64,000 nucleotides of DNA from Myrica gale (taxonomy: Eukaryota > Streptophyta > Magnoliopsida > Fagales > Myricaceae). Location of the stretch: positions 20,173,001 to 20,237,000 of the forward strand of contig OZ005603.1 in the NCBI GenBank assembly GCA_963930655.1, read 5' to 3'. The position numbers and the translations under genes were made by a program. Within the stretch, counting starts at the first letter, position 1, and each line of letters starts with the position of its first letter. Below are positions 42,177-55,617 of the stretch, piece by piece. Below the pieces are notes generated by a model. That model made no database searches. It worked only from the letters and a program-made list of their open reading frames with translations, and had not been told where the DNA came from.

Positions 42177-44994
42177 CACTGAAATTCATTTAATTACAAA
42201 ATAATTATTTTATTCTTTTCCTTAACAAATATTCAAAACTTAGCTTATTAAATCATTAATATTTTTATTGAAATAAAAATATATTTATCCATGTACATGT
42301 CTCGATTAGGGTTAAATAATACTCATAGGTTTAGACTTAAACCAAAGTCTCTTTTTATTACACGTACTACATTAAACCTTATATCTAACTATTAATAAAT
42401 TATTCATGATTAAATCTTAACTTAGACTTTAAACCTCAAATAAAACCCGAGTAAAACTTAACTAGGGTTCCAATAATATTTAATAAAAATCATGGCTCTA
42501 CAATATTATTCCAACTAGCCTAACCCAATTTTCTTATCCCACACAACAAATGAAAATCCATAAATCATGAATTGCACTTAGGGTTACCTTTTCTTACAAC
42601 ATTCGGCCACTACCATTTATGCACCAATTAATCACAACTTTTTCTCCAAGGGTGATCCCATCCTCCAATCAACAATTTCACAACCTAATATCTATAAATC
42701 AAAGCACCAACATCATACACCATACTCATGGCATTCGGCCAACACATGTTTTTACCCAAATGATTAGTTTTCTTTTATTTCCTTCAATATGCATGCTTCC
42801 AATACTTAACATAATCATCTATTATGCATTAAGGTCATAAATCTTGCACATGTTAAGGCCAATGTCCAGATCTACACATATTCAAAACTATACATGAAAA
42901 TCCACATAGCTCATTTTCGGCTATACCCCAAAATGTTACCTTTTTATGCTAAAAATCATATCATGCATATCCTTTGCATTTGTGACCTAACTAGCATGCA
43001 TGCACTTAATCTTTCATCAAATAATTCCATCAACAATAGATCTACTCTTTATTCACACTAATATCCATAGATCTAAACAAAGATATCATTTTTCATCAAC
43101 CCAACATATCAAAACTTAGATCTAACTTCCTTTAGCTTGCATTGTTCTCCATTTACATTTTTCTTCACATACAACCTTAGATCTAGGGCTTCCATGGTTA
43201 GATCTAGCATGTAAACAACCTAGGGTTCCTAAGCATCCAAGATCTAACAACATCAAGGCATTTAACAAACTAACACTTCAAGATCTATACATGAACCATT
43301 CGGCCACTTATGCTAAACCAACATCATCACATTTGGTCTTACCTTGTTGTTTATCCAAGCTTGAGCACCTAGAAAATAAAGCATCTATGGTTAGTACTTG
43401 TGATGCTTAAGGCAAGAACATCAATGAAACTAATCTTACCTTCACTCTTTACCAATTCTTCCTATCCTTTTCCTCCTTCAAAGATTCGGTCCACCCTCCT
43501 TAGGAATGTCCAAGCTTGGTTTAAAGGAAGCTCTATGGTGGTGAAGAGGACATGGTAAGCTTGAAGAAAAATGGTGTCAAATGGCTAGGTTTTCAAGGTA
43601 GGATTTTTGTCTACAACAAGAGAGATTTATTTGGCTTTTGGAGTGAGATTAGGTAAGCTAGAAGAAAGTGGCTTAGGTGCAAAAATGAAATAGCACAAAC
43701 TTTGAATGTGAAGTGTGTTGTTCGGCTAGGAGAAGCAAAATGGTAAAGGTTGAGAGAACTTGCAACATTCGGCCAAGAGAGGAGAGGTTTGAGAGTGAAA
43801 TGCTTGAGTGTTTAGGTCAAGAGGAAATGCAAGAGGGTTGTGTGAGATTGAGTCTCCCAAAGCACTTGACATAAATTTTGAGAGAGTGAGTTGACAAGAG
43901 AGAGAGAAATGGAAAAGCAAAAAAATGGAAAATGGTGAAGGGGGGGGGGCCTTGGTCGACATTCTCCTAAGCCTCCCTCTTTCTTTCTTTTTCTTTCTTT
44001 TCACCACTCTCTCACATCACTTCCTTATCTCTTTGCACATTCTCTTTCCTCCATGCATTCCATCGACATTCACTCCCCTTTCTCACTTTTTCTCTTCTCT
44101 TTTTACTTCCATGAGTTGTCTCATCATCTTACACTACTTACACATCCCTTACACTTCACATGGCCTTGTTTCATGGCTTTTCAAAATCACCCCCTAGCCT
44201 TACACGTAAATGGCTTGCATTTAACTTGGTTTGGTTGCTTTTCAACCAACCTAGTTACTTTCACATTAAATGGCAACCAACTTTCAACTTAGTTTCATTC
44301 TCACCTAACTTATCACTTCATAAGCTCTCTTGCTTATCTACTTCATTCCAATAGCTTATCATCTCATAAGCATGTTCTCTTATCATGTGATAATGACCCT
44401 AGCATATCTCTACAATAATCACAAGGCCTTATCACTCTAAAAGTTTCCTAACTTATCATGCTTGCTTATCACTATGATAAGCAAGTGTGCTTATCAATTA
44501 AATCATCTCTAAACTTATCACATAACTACATAGCTTATCATGTATATTCAAATTCTATTAATAATATAGGCCATATGATAATATTACATGTCACATATAG
44601 AAGATGTATAAAATATTCGATCCATGTATTTCACAAAAAATTCATCATTTAATCTATTATAATTCGGCTTATACAAGGAAATAATTAAATCATAAATCAA
44701 ATTCTTTGGTCCATGAATCATATTAAGCAAATGAAAAATATAAATTTGCAAGAGGGAAACTTACTTGAAATTTCGGCTCCTAATATGAATATAATTTATA
44801 CTTGCATAAAATGACATTAAAATTATTTAAAGAGATTTTATGAAATAAAATCCCATTTTAATCGAAATACCATAACATAAAGATTAGGCCATACATTGGC
44901 CAAAACATAGCCCCATTAAGAAATAAAAGCTATTACATTGGAAAAATAAAAATAATACACAAGGAATTACGTAGGAGAAAATCGGGGTCTCACA
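40921..44994 (-). mobile_element. Solo LTR 'C', 4,074 bp
   Basis: Complete LTR with ends tgtcacgccccgaacgg and atcggggtctcaca, flanked on both sides by gtagg and with no interior. This is the product of LTR-LTR recombination of a full element that had inserted in the Athila pol region between protease and RT. Contains the conserved module (41541-41775), an AT microsatellite (42145-42171), many attcggcc phrases and a C/G homopolymer (about 43939-43948). Confidence 0.95.
42145..42171. repeat. AT microsatellite in solo LTR C
   Basis: Run of about 13 at units ending in acatat. Confidence 0.9.
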
Positions 44995-44999
44995 GTAGG
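44995..44999. repeat. Target duplication of solo LTR C, right
   Basis: gtagg directly after the LTR end caca. Confidence 0.9.
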
Positions 45000-47173
45000 A
45001 TCACATGGAAGAGCTATTTTTCCATTAAATCCCTTATATTCTTTTATTCTGAATTTTAGGATTCTACTAATTGTGATCATTTCCATTAACATATCACAAT
45101 TTATCCCCGAGTATTTGAGATTGATTTGTGGAATCGCTTCTGCTAACAATATTCTTTTATTTATCCTTCCACCGCACTATATTATATATGAGTCAATAGG
45201 ACTGGAATCATATCACCGATTAAGTTCCTAACTTAGATAAATCTCAATTCACAAGTAACTCGTTGTTTCCAAAATAATTTCACAAATAAATATATAATAT
45301 ATATTAATTTTGAAAAACATTTTTTCAAAATACCATTGACTGATGGATTCTTTTTCTAGTCCAACCTTATACAGAGATATTAAATATACTGTCATATCAA
45401 GAGACTAGTGGATTCCTTATGAGCATTTATACAAACTCATTTATTATGTACAAGACCCAATGTTGTCTTAAATATTTGACCTTGAAAGATCATCACAAAA
45501 TACTCGATCAAACTACATACACAATAAATAAATTCATATAAACCTCTGAGGTCTAAGGTTACAATAAACCAATTTTGTTGAATACATTCTCAAAATCCAT
45601 GATCACTTCTAGAAGGTATTCATATTTGATAACTTTCAGTGCATGTACTCTTACATTACACCCACTCGTTTACTGAATCTCTCTGCTTCGGGTTAGGACA
45701 TGTAGCCTCCAATGCATAGGCCATTTCTGAAACCTCCAAATTATCATCTTACTTGTCCCTAAAATAAGTAAACAAGTCTCCTGATGTTCTTTAGTATTTT
45801 CAGCCCTAAAAACCATTATGGTCGACTCATCTATAACATCAACTTGAAAAACACGATTAGTAAAAGAAATTAAATAAATTAAACTCTACCTCTTCTTCAC
45901 CAACGTTCAAAGTCAGCCTACCATTCTTAACATCGGTGATAGCTCCAGCTATGGCTAAAAAGGGTTGGCCTAAAACGCTAGCGGTCTATGTGTCTTCTTC
46001 CATTTCCAAGACAATGAAATCAACTAGAATGATAAACTTATTTACCTTGGTCAGTACATTTTTAAGCACACCCAAAAGATATTTTATTGATCGGTCAGCT
46101 AACTATAAATAGATGGTAGTAGGTTTCAACTCCTTGAATCCAAGCTTCCTATACACAGATAAAGGCACTAGTAAAACATTAGTACCTAAATCACACAAAG
46201 CTCTAGAAAAATTAACATCTCTTATAGTACAAGGGATCGAAAAACTCTGTGGATCTCTTAGCTTTGGTTGAAGCTTATTCTAATAATGGCACTACATTCC
46301 TCCATCGAGGCAATTGTCTCGAAATCCTCCAATATCCTCTTCTTGGACATTATCTCTTTTAGGAACTTTGTATTGGTAGGAATCTATGCTAAGGCATCTA
46401 CAAAAGGAATATTACATGGCTTTTGTGAACTTAAAATGTTAACAAAATTTTACTTATATCAAACATTTCAAAATTTTACTTTTACTTTTATCAATTATTC
46501 ATCAATTCCAATAACGACTCTTTTTTTAATACCAACACAAATTTTTAACAAAATTTTGATAAATTTTTGAAATCAAATGCAATGTCAATGTGAAGCTGCC
46601 TAAACACTTTCAAAAACTTCTCAAATTGTTGATCAATTTTATACCGCTTAAGCCTTTGAGCAAATGGAATTGAAGGAAAATAAAGTTTGACGGGTGGTAG
46701 TGAGGATGATGTCTTCGCTAGATCATCAACTTCTTTATAGACCTTCTTGCACAACTCTTCATGGTCTACTTCTTCACCAACTACAATTTCACTGCTTACC
46801 TGACCAAGTTGCTTACCACTTCTCAAGGTGACTACCTTGCAATGCTCTTTTAGATGGACCTCTGTCTTACTAGGAAAATTTCCCTGTCAATGATAATTTA
46901 TGGAATTGGCTAATTGCCCCAATTGCACTTCCACATTTCTATTGGAACTCATCAATTGGTCAGCCTTTGATCCTCATCTCTCAAGTCTCCCTGAACTGGC
47001 ATTGGCTAACTTCTCAATAGCTATCTCCCAAGGTTGTTACTTTATATTTGAGATGGTCTTGGTTGGAAGCTAGGAGAATGGAAAGGTCTTGAATTGCTAC
47101 CCTGGTTACCTAGATCTTTCCACAAATGTTGGGATGATTCCTCCAACCTGGGTTGTATGTGTTGTTCTATTGT
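45000..47173 (-). pseudogene. Athila-type gag end and protease, interrupted at both sides
   Basis: Minus-strand reading gives the gag tail near 47100-47160 (NTYNPGWRNHPN, diagnostic of Athila-like gag), the pre-protease region at 46545-46826 (LRSGKQLGQ at the frame start, then FPSIPFAQRLKRYK, FEKFLKVFRQLHID), and the protease at about 45890-46240 (ALCDLGTNVLLVPLSVYRKL with the DLGT active site, ADRSIKYLLGVL, LGQPFLAIAGAI). In-frame stops occur at several places in the protease. The same element supplies the RT at 38900-40915. Element D interrupts it at 47174. Confidence 0.87.
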
Positions 47174-50100
47174 TGTCACGCCTCGAACGACATCCCGAAG
47201 GGACCGTGACAGCCGCGAGCTATCCCCCGGATAGCTCCATCGTTCTTACTTACATTCTTACGTACTTACAGCGGAAACGTACAGGATCACGAGGGATTCG
47301 AGCTAACTCATAACATAATCAGGGTTCTCATTAAGTTTGCATACAAAACATACATAACATATTTAAAACCCAACTAGTGACGGATCTCATCGATCAAGTC
47401 ACAATCATCAAAATATGAATCATAATCTTTGTCCTTCTAAGTCAGGTAGTCCTCCTGACTTTCTTCACCTGAGACATCTGGAATGACACAATTTTAAAAA
47501 TGTGTATAAAAAAGACTCAGTAAGGGAAAAACATAAACTTAAAACATGCTCTTGACTTATACTTGCTTAATCATGAAAAAGAAACTTAATTCATGATGCA
47601 CGTGCATGTCATGGATATGCATATGCTCTTGCTTGAATTCAGCCCCAAGCCCTTGAAAATCTTTCATTCATGCTTGCTTGTAAAATTGGCCCTTGGCCCC
47701 TTGAAAATCACTTATTCATACTTGTGGGCTTATTCGCTCCATTTAACCCCTGAAATCAGGGTTGTGCGTTCCCTTTGGAACCGTCCCCTATTTCCCTTGG
47801 AGACCTTACATTCGGTCAAGCTAGCACACCTTCTCGCATTCGTCCTTCAGTGGCTAGACATGACCCTTGGAGGCCCACACCTTCTCAATGTCCTTCAATG
47901 TGGTTTGCACAGCCTCTTGGATTCACCCATCCTTCTCGCATTCGTCCTTCGGTATGGGAGTCCATCTTGATGGTACGGTACCGACCAGTGCCCCTTGACT
48001 TAACTTATCATTTCATAAACTTTCCATAATCTTTCCATAAAATCATTGCATAAAATTCTCTTTAGAAAAATCATGCAATGCACATGTCATGTCATGCTTG
48101 CTCGAAATCTCGTGCTAGTTCATGAATCGATGCAGTGTGTCATTCCAGTTTTTCATAAAAGTGTAAGATTCACTTACGGTTTCCACTTACAGTTTCCACT
48201 TACTCTTGGTCTCCTTGACAATGTATAAAGACACGTAGATCGCCTACAAGCGACTCAAACATTTCTTAGCACTAAGAAATAAGTACGTAATCATATAAGT
48301 TAAATATTTGCATTTTATTCGGTTATTCCCAAAGATATATATATTTCTGAAAATATGATATTATTCACAAAGTTTTCATAGAAAATTCTTATTAATAATC
48401 TTACTTAGTTTTCCTAATTAGCAAGCTAATTGCACTATAATTAAATAATAATCTTTCTTTTATTACATACATTTAACTAGGTCTTTAAGTTCACCAATTA
48501 TTAACCCTAATTATACTTAATCCTTAGCTTAACATTCAATATTCATGCAACCCGAAAATATAAGCTATTTTGTCCATCATATATAAACATAAATCTTATT
48601 CATAGGGTTGCTATTAGGGTACCACTTATTAGGTCATTCGGCTATGTACCATTTTAAGCATTTCTTGTCTAAGTTTTCTTCTCCAATGGTGATCCCATCC
48701 TCCATTTTCCGATTCACAACATAGGATCTACCAATCACAACACAACTTCTAAATCTAGCATAATGTCATATTCGGCCAACACAAATGTTTATAAGATGAT
48801 TAGCTCTTTCGATTTGCATCCAACCTATTATATTTCAAGTCTAGCTTATATGCATGTGTTCACTGAACCTTTATACATGCCATGGCCATTCATCAACTTG
48901 ACATTTAACAAAATATATTTAGAGATTCAACACCTATAAGTTTCGGCCAACACCATAAATCATAACCCTTAATGGCAAAACTTGCAATCATGCATACCCT
49001 TTGCATTTTAAGAGCATACTAGCATGCATTATTCATCCTTAACATTTTTCTAACATTTAAGTTCAGATTTCATGCTCATATAGCTACATCTAACATTATA
49101 CCTTAGGGTTGATTTCATAACCTCAAGATCTAACAAAAATCAAGACACTAACTCAAGATCCCACCATGATACATTCGGCCAACACCATATTCAAAACTAA
49201 CAACCCACATCTTTGGCCTTACCTTGATGATTATCACAAGCCTTGAGTACCTAGCACAATAAAATATCTTAGGTTAGAACTTATAATGAACTTCAAGCAC
49301 AAACACCAAGTAGAATCAAGCCTACCTCTACCTTCACCAAACTTTCACCAAACTCTTCATTCTCCCTACTTTCGGTTCACCCTCTTAGAGTGGTTCCAAG
49401 CTTGATTGTAAAGTGCTAAGGTAGGTTTTATGGTGGAGAGAAATATGGTAAGCTTAAATGATTTAGTTCTAAGGAAATGAACTAAACTTCTTCAAGAGAA
49501 AAGTGGCCAAATGAGTAGAGTTTTCAAAAGAGGAAATGTTGTTGCTCAATGAGAGGGTTCGGTCACCACAAAGAGAGAACTAAACTTGAACTTTGGAGAG
49601 TGCACGAGGAAAAGAGCAAGACTTTGAGCTCAAGGGAGCGGTTCGACCAAGAGAGGAAAAAGAGAGGGTTGAGAGAGAATGGGGTATTCGGCCAAGTGAG
49701 GGAAAATGGAGAGTGAAATGAAATGCCAAGTGTGAGGGAATTCACATGAGCAATTGAGTCTCCCAAGGTGAGTTGGAAATTGACATGAGGTGTTTGATAA
49801 TGACAAGAGAGAGAGAAGGAAGGAAAGGGGGGTGAATTGGGGGGTTTGGCCGACCAAGCTTGGCTTCTCTCTTCTCTTTCTTCTTTTCACTTTTTCTCAC
49901 ATCAACTCTTGTCTCCTAAAGCTCTGACCTATGAATTGATTTCTCTCTTCTTCCCACTTGTTCTTCACGTGAAGCTCACCCTTCTCCCTTGTTTTTTCTC
50001 TCTTTTCACTTCCATTGAATTGTCTTGTCACATGAATGCGTCTCTTATCACTTCTTACAACTCACATGGGTTAATAACTTTGGCTTTTCCATTCTCCTTA

Positions 50101-50916
50101 TGCACTTCACGTAAATGGCCTCCTCTTAACTCTCATTTATGTTGTTTGGTTGCATTGCAACTAACTTAGTTACTCTCCCACAACTAACTTTCAATTTAGT
50201 TACTATTTCACCTAACTTATCTCCTATAAGCTCTCTAGCTTATCTAGTTCAATCACTTAGCTTATCATTTCATAAGCATGATATCTTATCTTAAGATAAT
50301 GACTCTAGCCTATCTCTACAATAGTCACAATGACTTATCACATAAAAAGTTCCCTAACTTTTCATCATGCTTGCTTATCACTATCATAATCAAGTGTGCT
50401 TATCATTTTAAACTCTTTTAAACTTTATCATATGTCTAGTAACTTATGATATAATATTCCAATGATAATTCAACTATTAATTTAGGCAATGTGATAATAC
50501 TATATGCCACCTATTAATGATTCACAAAAATATACAATACTCTAAAAGAAATTCATTATTTTCCATTTAATTATTTTCGGCCTATATATAAAAATCTTAA
50601 ATCATAATTTAGTTTTATGGATTATGAAATATATTGGGCAAATGAAAAATATAAAAACATGTGAGAAACTTACCTTGAAAGTTTCGGCACTTAGGAAAAT
50701 ATAATTTAAACTTTGCACAAAACTTCCAAAATGACAAGAAATTTATTTAGGAAAATTTTTATGAAATAAAATCCCATATTAATTGATGTACCTTAACATA
50801 AAGCTTAGGCCAAACATTGGCAAAAAATATGGCTCCATAATAAAATTAAAGCTAATACATCGGAAATTAAAAGCTAATACATAAGAAATAACATAAGAAA
50901 TAATCGGGGTCTTACA
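47174..50916 (-). repeat. 3' LTR of Tekay/Del-like element D, 3,743 bp
   Basis: Ends tgtcacgcctcgaacg and atcggggtcttaca. The minus-strand polypurine tract taaggaggggagaa lies at 50917-50930 as expected for a 3' LTR. Left flank attgt (47169-47173) should be D's target duplication; its partner would lie right of the window. Contains the conserved module at 47754-47986. Confidence 0.92.
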
Positions 50917-51210
50917 TTCTCCCCTCCTTATAAAAATTCCGACCCCGGAATTTCTTTACCACCAATAATTTTGCCCTGACTGCGATGGTGCAGGACCATA
51001 GTGGTAGGGACGAACATTCGTGCTTGTCCCACTACTAATCTCCCCATGATAAATGTGATCTGGGGAATTACTCCCCGTCCAAGATTGTGATCTAGCTCCT
51101 TGGTTTAGTTCATCTAAGCTAGGGTCATGGATTACGTTTTCGGGTGGTCCATGATACCTAGGTCTAGATTCTACTTCTTGTGAGGAAAGGTAGGTCTCAG
51201 ATGCAGCGTC

Positions 51211-51831
51211 CTAAGCCATAACTCTTCTACGATGTCTTCTCTCGGAACATCGTCTAGGGGTACACTTGTGTCTCGGGTTACGACGTCTAGGTTCTTCCTG
51301 AGGTCGTTCTCTTGTCTTATTAGGCATCGGATTTTGTTCCATAGGTTCCTCATCCGGATCCTCCTCCTGATCCTCTTCTAGGTCCTCCTCTGAATCCTCC
51401 TCCGGATCCTCTTCTGGATCCTCCTCTGGATCTTCCTCAAAATTTTCTGGTAAAACGGTTCTTAAGGGAATGACATTTATTGGCGACTCCGGCCAATAAA
51501 TGTTTTCCAGGTATCCAGAGCAATCTGGGGATAAGGGTTGACCCCACCTGGAAGGTCCAGGTTGGTCTGGTGCCGGGGGTGGCGGGGGCTGATATGTCCC
51601 CGCCATACCTTGTTGCCAATAGGGTATATGAGTCTGGTACGCTCTCCTTGGGTCTCCTCTATCGGTTTCTTGTGACGCGTGAGTCAGAGCCACATGGCTT
51701 CCCGGCGGTCTTATCGAACTTTGGGTTCTATGGTTAACCCTGAACAAGCTGCGATACTCAGGTGTTGTCATCCTTCTTTGAGAAGGTGTGCCCGAATGCT
51801 GGGAACGTGGGGGTCGACTACTCGGTGGCAT
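51211..51831 (-). CDS. Extra retrotransposon ORF (aORF) of element D, premature stop
   Basis: Sense-strand frame between pol and the 3' LTR. I take the ATG at 51831-51829 (MPPSSRPPRSQHSG), because the same start is kept in H; an open stretch extends 14 codons further up. Residues 1-70 are Pro/Ser/Arg-rich, a QPPPPPAPDQPGPSRWGQPL segment follows, then about ten tandem EEDP-type units, then a basic block (RRRNPRHKC, RRCSERRHRRR). TAG at 51211-51213 stands where H reads Gln, and the frame stays open beyond it to TAA at 50956-50958, so the original protein was about 290 residues. No transmembrane or catalytic motif is visible and I do not recognise a family. Confidence 0.7.
   Translation of the reverse strand: MPPSSRPPRSQHSGTPSQRRMTTPEYRSLFRVNHRTQSSIRPPGSHVALTHASQETDRGDPRRAYQTHIPYWQQGMAGTYQPPPPPAPDQPGPSRWGQPLSPDCSGYLENIYWPESPINVIPLRTVLPENFEEDPEEDPEEDPEEDSEEDLEEDQEEDPDEEPMEQNPMPNKTRERPQEEPRRRNPRHKCTPRRCSERRHRRRVMA
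51345..51440. repeat. Acidic-codon tandem repeat in D aORF
   Basis: Units close to ggatcctc(c/t)tc(c/t)t in multiples of three, encoding EEDP repeats on the minus strand. Counterpart at 55988-56085 in H has a different unit order. Confidence 0.85.
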
Positions 51832-52058
51832 CATAATACAATGGTCAGTCATGTGCATATAAAATATCAACATATATCACAAAGAATTAACATTCTTTAT
51901 GCAAAGGAAATCAATCATAAATAACAGACAATAAATACTCATCCATATCAATCAATCAAAGAGAAGGAAGCAAATATTCAAATCTTATTCTCCTCTAAAC
52001 TAGGGATACTTCTCATACATATCGCTTTCTAACTCCTAGGATGCCTCCACTACCCCAT

Positions 52059-55000
52059 TGTTATGCCCCGAACGGCATCCCGCAGGGACCGTGGCAGCCG
52101 CGAGCTATCCCCCGGATAGTTCCAGCGTTCTTACTTACTTACGGCGGAAACGTACAGGATCACGAGGGATTCGAGCTAAATCTTAACATAATCAGGGTTC
52201 TCATTAAGTTTGCATACAAAACATACATAACATATTTAAAACCCAACTAGTGACGGATCTCATCGATCAAGTCACAATCATCAAAATATGAACCTAATCT
52301 TTGTCCTTCTAAGTCAGGTAGTCCTCCTGACTCTATTCACCTGAGGCATCTGGAATGACACAATTTTGAAAACGTGAGTCAAAAAGACTCAGTAAGGGAA
52401 AAATATAAACTTAAAACATGCTCTTGACTTGTACTTGCTTAAACATGAAAAAAAACTTAATTCGTGATGCACATGCATGTCATGAATATGCACATGTTCT
52501 TGCTTGAAGTTGGCCCCAGGCCCTTGAAGATATTTCATTCATGCTTGCTTGTAAAATTGGCCCTTGGCCTTTGAAAATCACTTATTCATACTTGTGGGCT
52601 TATTCGCTCCATTTAACCCCTGAAGTCAGGGTTGTGCATTCCCTTTGGAACCGTCCCCGATTTCCCTTGGAGACCTCACATACGGTCAAGCTAGCACACC
52701 TTCTCGCATTCATCCTTCAGTGGCTAGACATGACCCTTGGAGGCCCATACCTTCTCAATGTCCTTCAGTGTGGTTTGCACAGCCTCTTGGATTCACCCAT
52801 CCTTCTCGCATTCGTCCTTGGTTATGGGAGTCCATCTTAATGGTACGGTACCGACCAGTGCCCCTTGACTTAACTTATCGTTTCATAACTTTCCATATTC
52901 TTTCCATAAAATCATTGCATAAAAATTCTCGTTAGAAAAATTCATGCAATGCACATGTCATGTCATGCTTGCTCGAAATCTCATGCTTATTCATGAATCG
53001 ATGCAGTGTGTCATTCCAGTTTTGAAAAAGAACCATTTACGGTTTCCACTAACACTTGGTCTCCTTGATAATGTATAAAGACACGTAGATCGCCTACAAG
53101 CGATTCAAACATTTCTTAGCATTAAGAAATAAGTACGTATCATATAAATTAAATATTTGCATTTTAAATCGGTTGTTACCCAAAGATATATTTCTGTAAA
53201 TATAATATTATTCTCAAAGTTTTATATAGAATTCTTTATTAATTAATCTTACTAAATTTTCTAATCTAGCAAGCTAATTGCACTTAATCAAATCATAATC
53301 TTTCTCCTATTACATATATTACACTAAGTCTTTAAATTCACCAATTACTAAACCTAATCATAATTAATCTTTAGCTTAACATTAAACTTCTATGCAACCT
53401 GAAAATACAAGCTATTTTGTTCACCCTAAGTTTCGGTCAACCTAGTTAAATCCTCAATCAATACTTAACACCACAAAGCTTTGCTAATTCTTTTAATCCG
53501 GATCTTTAAACTTATCACCTATGTTTTTCTCTTACTAATATGACGGGTTTTATGTTTGAGCTTAAATCTTCTAACTTATTTAGTCATAACCCTAATTTTG
53601 TCTATTCGTCACATATAAACATAAATCTTATTCATGGGGTTGCTATTAGGGTTCCCTTTCATTAGGTCATTCGGCCAACATCAAGTTCATGTGTTCTTTG
53701 ATCACAATTTCATCTCCAATGGTGATCCCATCCTCCAATTTTCAGATTCACAACCTAGGGATCTTCAAATCACAAAACAAACTCAAGATCTAGCAACACA
53801 TCATAATCGGCCAGCACCTATTAGTCACAAAACAATTAGGTTTTCTTTTGAATCTTTCGATTTGCATGCATCTTCTACATTTCATGATTAATATCATGCA
53901 TAGGGTTACCAAACTTACACATATTGTGGCCAACCAACAAATCTACACATATACAAAATCATACTTGAAGATCTAGGGTACACATGGTTCGGCCAATCAC
54001 CAAATATCACACTTTTCATGCCAAAATCGCAACATGTACTTCCCTTTGCATTTTATAACCATACTAACACGCTTCATTCATCCCTTAACATCTTTCTAAC
54101 AATTGAGTCCGAGTTTCATGCTCATATAGCTAGATCTAACATTATACCTTAGGGTTGATTTCATAACCTCAAGATCTAACAAAACTCAAGATCCCATCAT
54201 GATACATTCGGCAAACACCATATTCAAAACCAACAACCCACATTTTTGGCCTTATCTTGATGATTATCACAAGATTGAGTACCTAGCACAATAAAATACC
54301 CTAGGTTAGAACTTATGAAGAACTTTAAGCAAGAACACTAAATAGAATCAAGCCTACCTCTACCTTCACCAAACTTTTACCAAAACTCTTCCTTCTTCCA
54401 ATTTTCGGTTCACCCTCCTTAGAGTAGTTCCAAGCTTGATTTGAGGTGCTAAGGTGGGTTTTATGGTGGAGGGAAAAATATGGTAAGCTTGAATGATTTA
54501 GTTCTAAGGAAATGAACTGAACTCCTTCAAGAGAAAGGTTGCTAATGAGTAGGGTTTTCAAAAGAGGAAAATGGTGTTGCACAATGTGAGGATTCGGTCA
54601 CCACAAAGAGAGGACTACACTTGAACTTTGGGGTGTGATTTAGGTTGAAAAAAGGGAATTAATGGCTCTCTTCTTCTTCTTACAACTTCACATGGGCAAT
54701 TAACTTTTGGCTCCCTCTTCCTACGTAAATGGCTCTCCCTTTAAGCTTATTTATTTTGTTTGGTTGCATTGCAACTAACTTAGTTACTCTCCCACAACTA
54801 ACTTTCAATTTAGTTACTATTTCACCTAACTTATCTCCTATAAGCTCTCTAGCTTATCTACTTCAATCACTTAGCTTATCATCTCATAAGCATGATCTCT
54901 TATCTTAAGATAATGGATCTAGCCTATCTCTACAATAGCCACAATGACTTATTACCTAAAAAGTTCCCTAACTTATCATTGTGCTTGCTTATCATTATGA

Positions 55001-55554
55001 CAAACAAGTGTGCTTATCATTTTAATCTCTCTTAAATTTTATCATATGCCTAGTAACTTATCATCTAATATTCTAATGATAATTCAACTTATTAATTTAG
55101 GTCACATAATAATAATATATGCCACCTATTAATGACACACAAAAATATTCTATACTTAAAAGAAATTCATGATTTTATTCCATTTAATTTTTTTCGGCCC
55201 ATATATAAAAACCTTTAATCATAATTAAATTTTATGGATTATGAAATATATTACGCAAATGAAAAATATAAATACATGAGAGAAACTTACCTTGCAAGTT
55301 TCGGCCCTTAGGAAAATATAATTTAACTTTGCACAAAACTTCCAAAATGACAAGAAAATTATTTAGGAAAAATTTCATGAAATAAAATCTCATATTAATT
55401 GATGTACCTTAACATAAAGCTTAGGCCATAAATTGACAAAAAATATGGCCCCATAATAAAATTAAAGCTAATACATCGGAAATTAAAAGCTAATACATCG
55501 GAAGTTAAAAGCTAATACATAAGAAATAAAATAAGAAATAATCGGGGTCTCACA
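52059..55554 (-). repeat. 3' LTR of element H, 3,496 bp
   Basis: Ends tgttatgccccgaacgg (first bases mutated from tgtcac) and atcggggtctcaca, followed by the polypurine tract at 55555-55568. Shorter than LTR G mainly through a deletion near 54645 that removed the purine-rich segment seen at 62100-62560. Its first 370 bases match the 5' LTR at 63629-64000 at roughly 96% by eye. Confidence 0.92.
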
Positions 55555-55617
55555 TTCTCCCCTCCTTATAAAAATTTCGACCCCGGAATTTCTTTACCAC
55601 CAATAATTTTGTCCTGA

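Larger units (their letters stand above)
50917..52058 (-). mobile_element. 3' interior of element D
   Basis: Polypurine tract, extra reading frame (51211-51831) and the sequence upstream of it, cut at 52058 where element H is inserted. The last five bases cccat should be duplicated on the far side of H. The rest of D (pol, gag, 5' LTR) is predicted to be right of the window. Confidence 0.8.

Noticed and set aside
51211..51873. Env-like gene in element D
   Set aside because: The frame has no signal peptide, membrane segment or glycoprotein-like cysteine pattern, so I call it only an extra ORF of unknown function.
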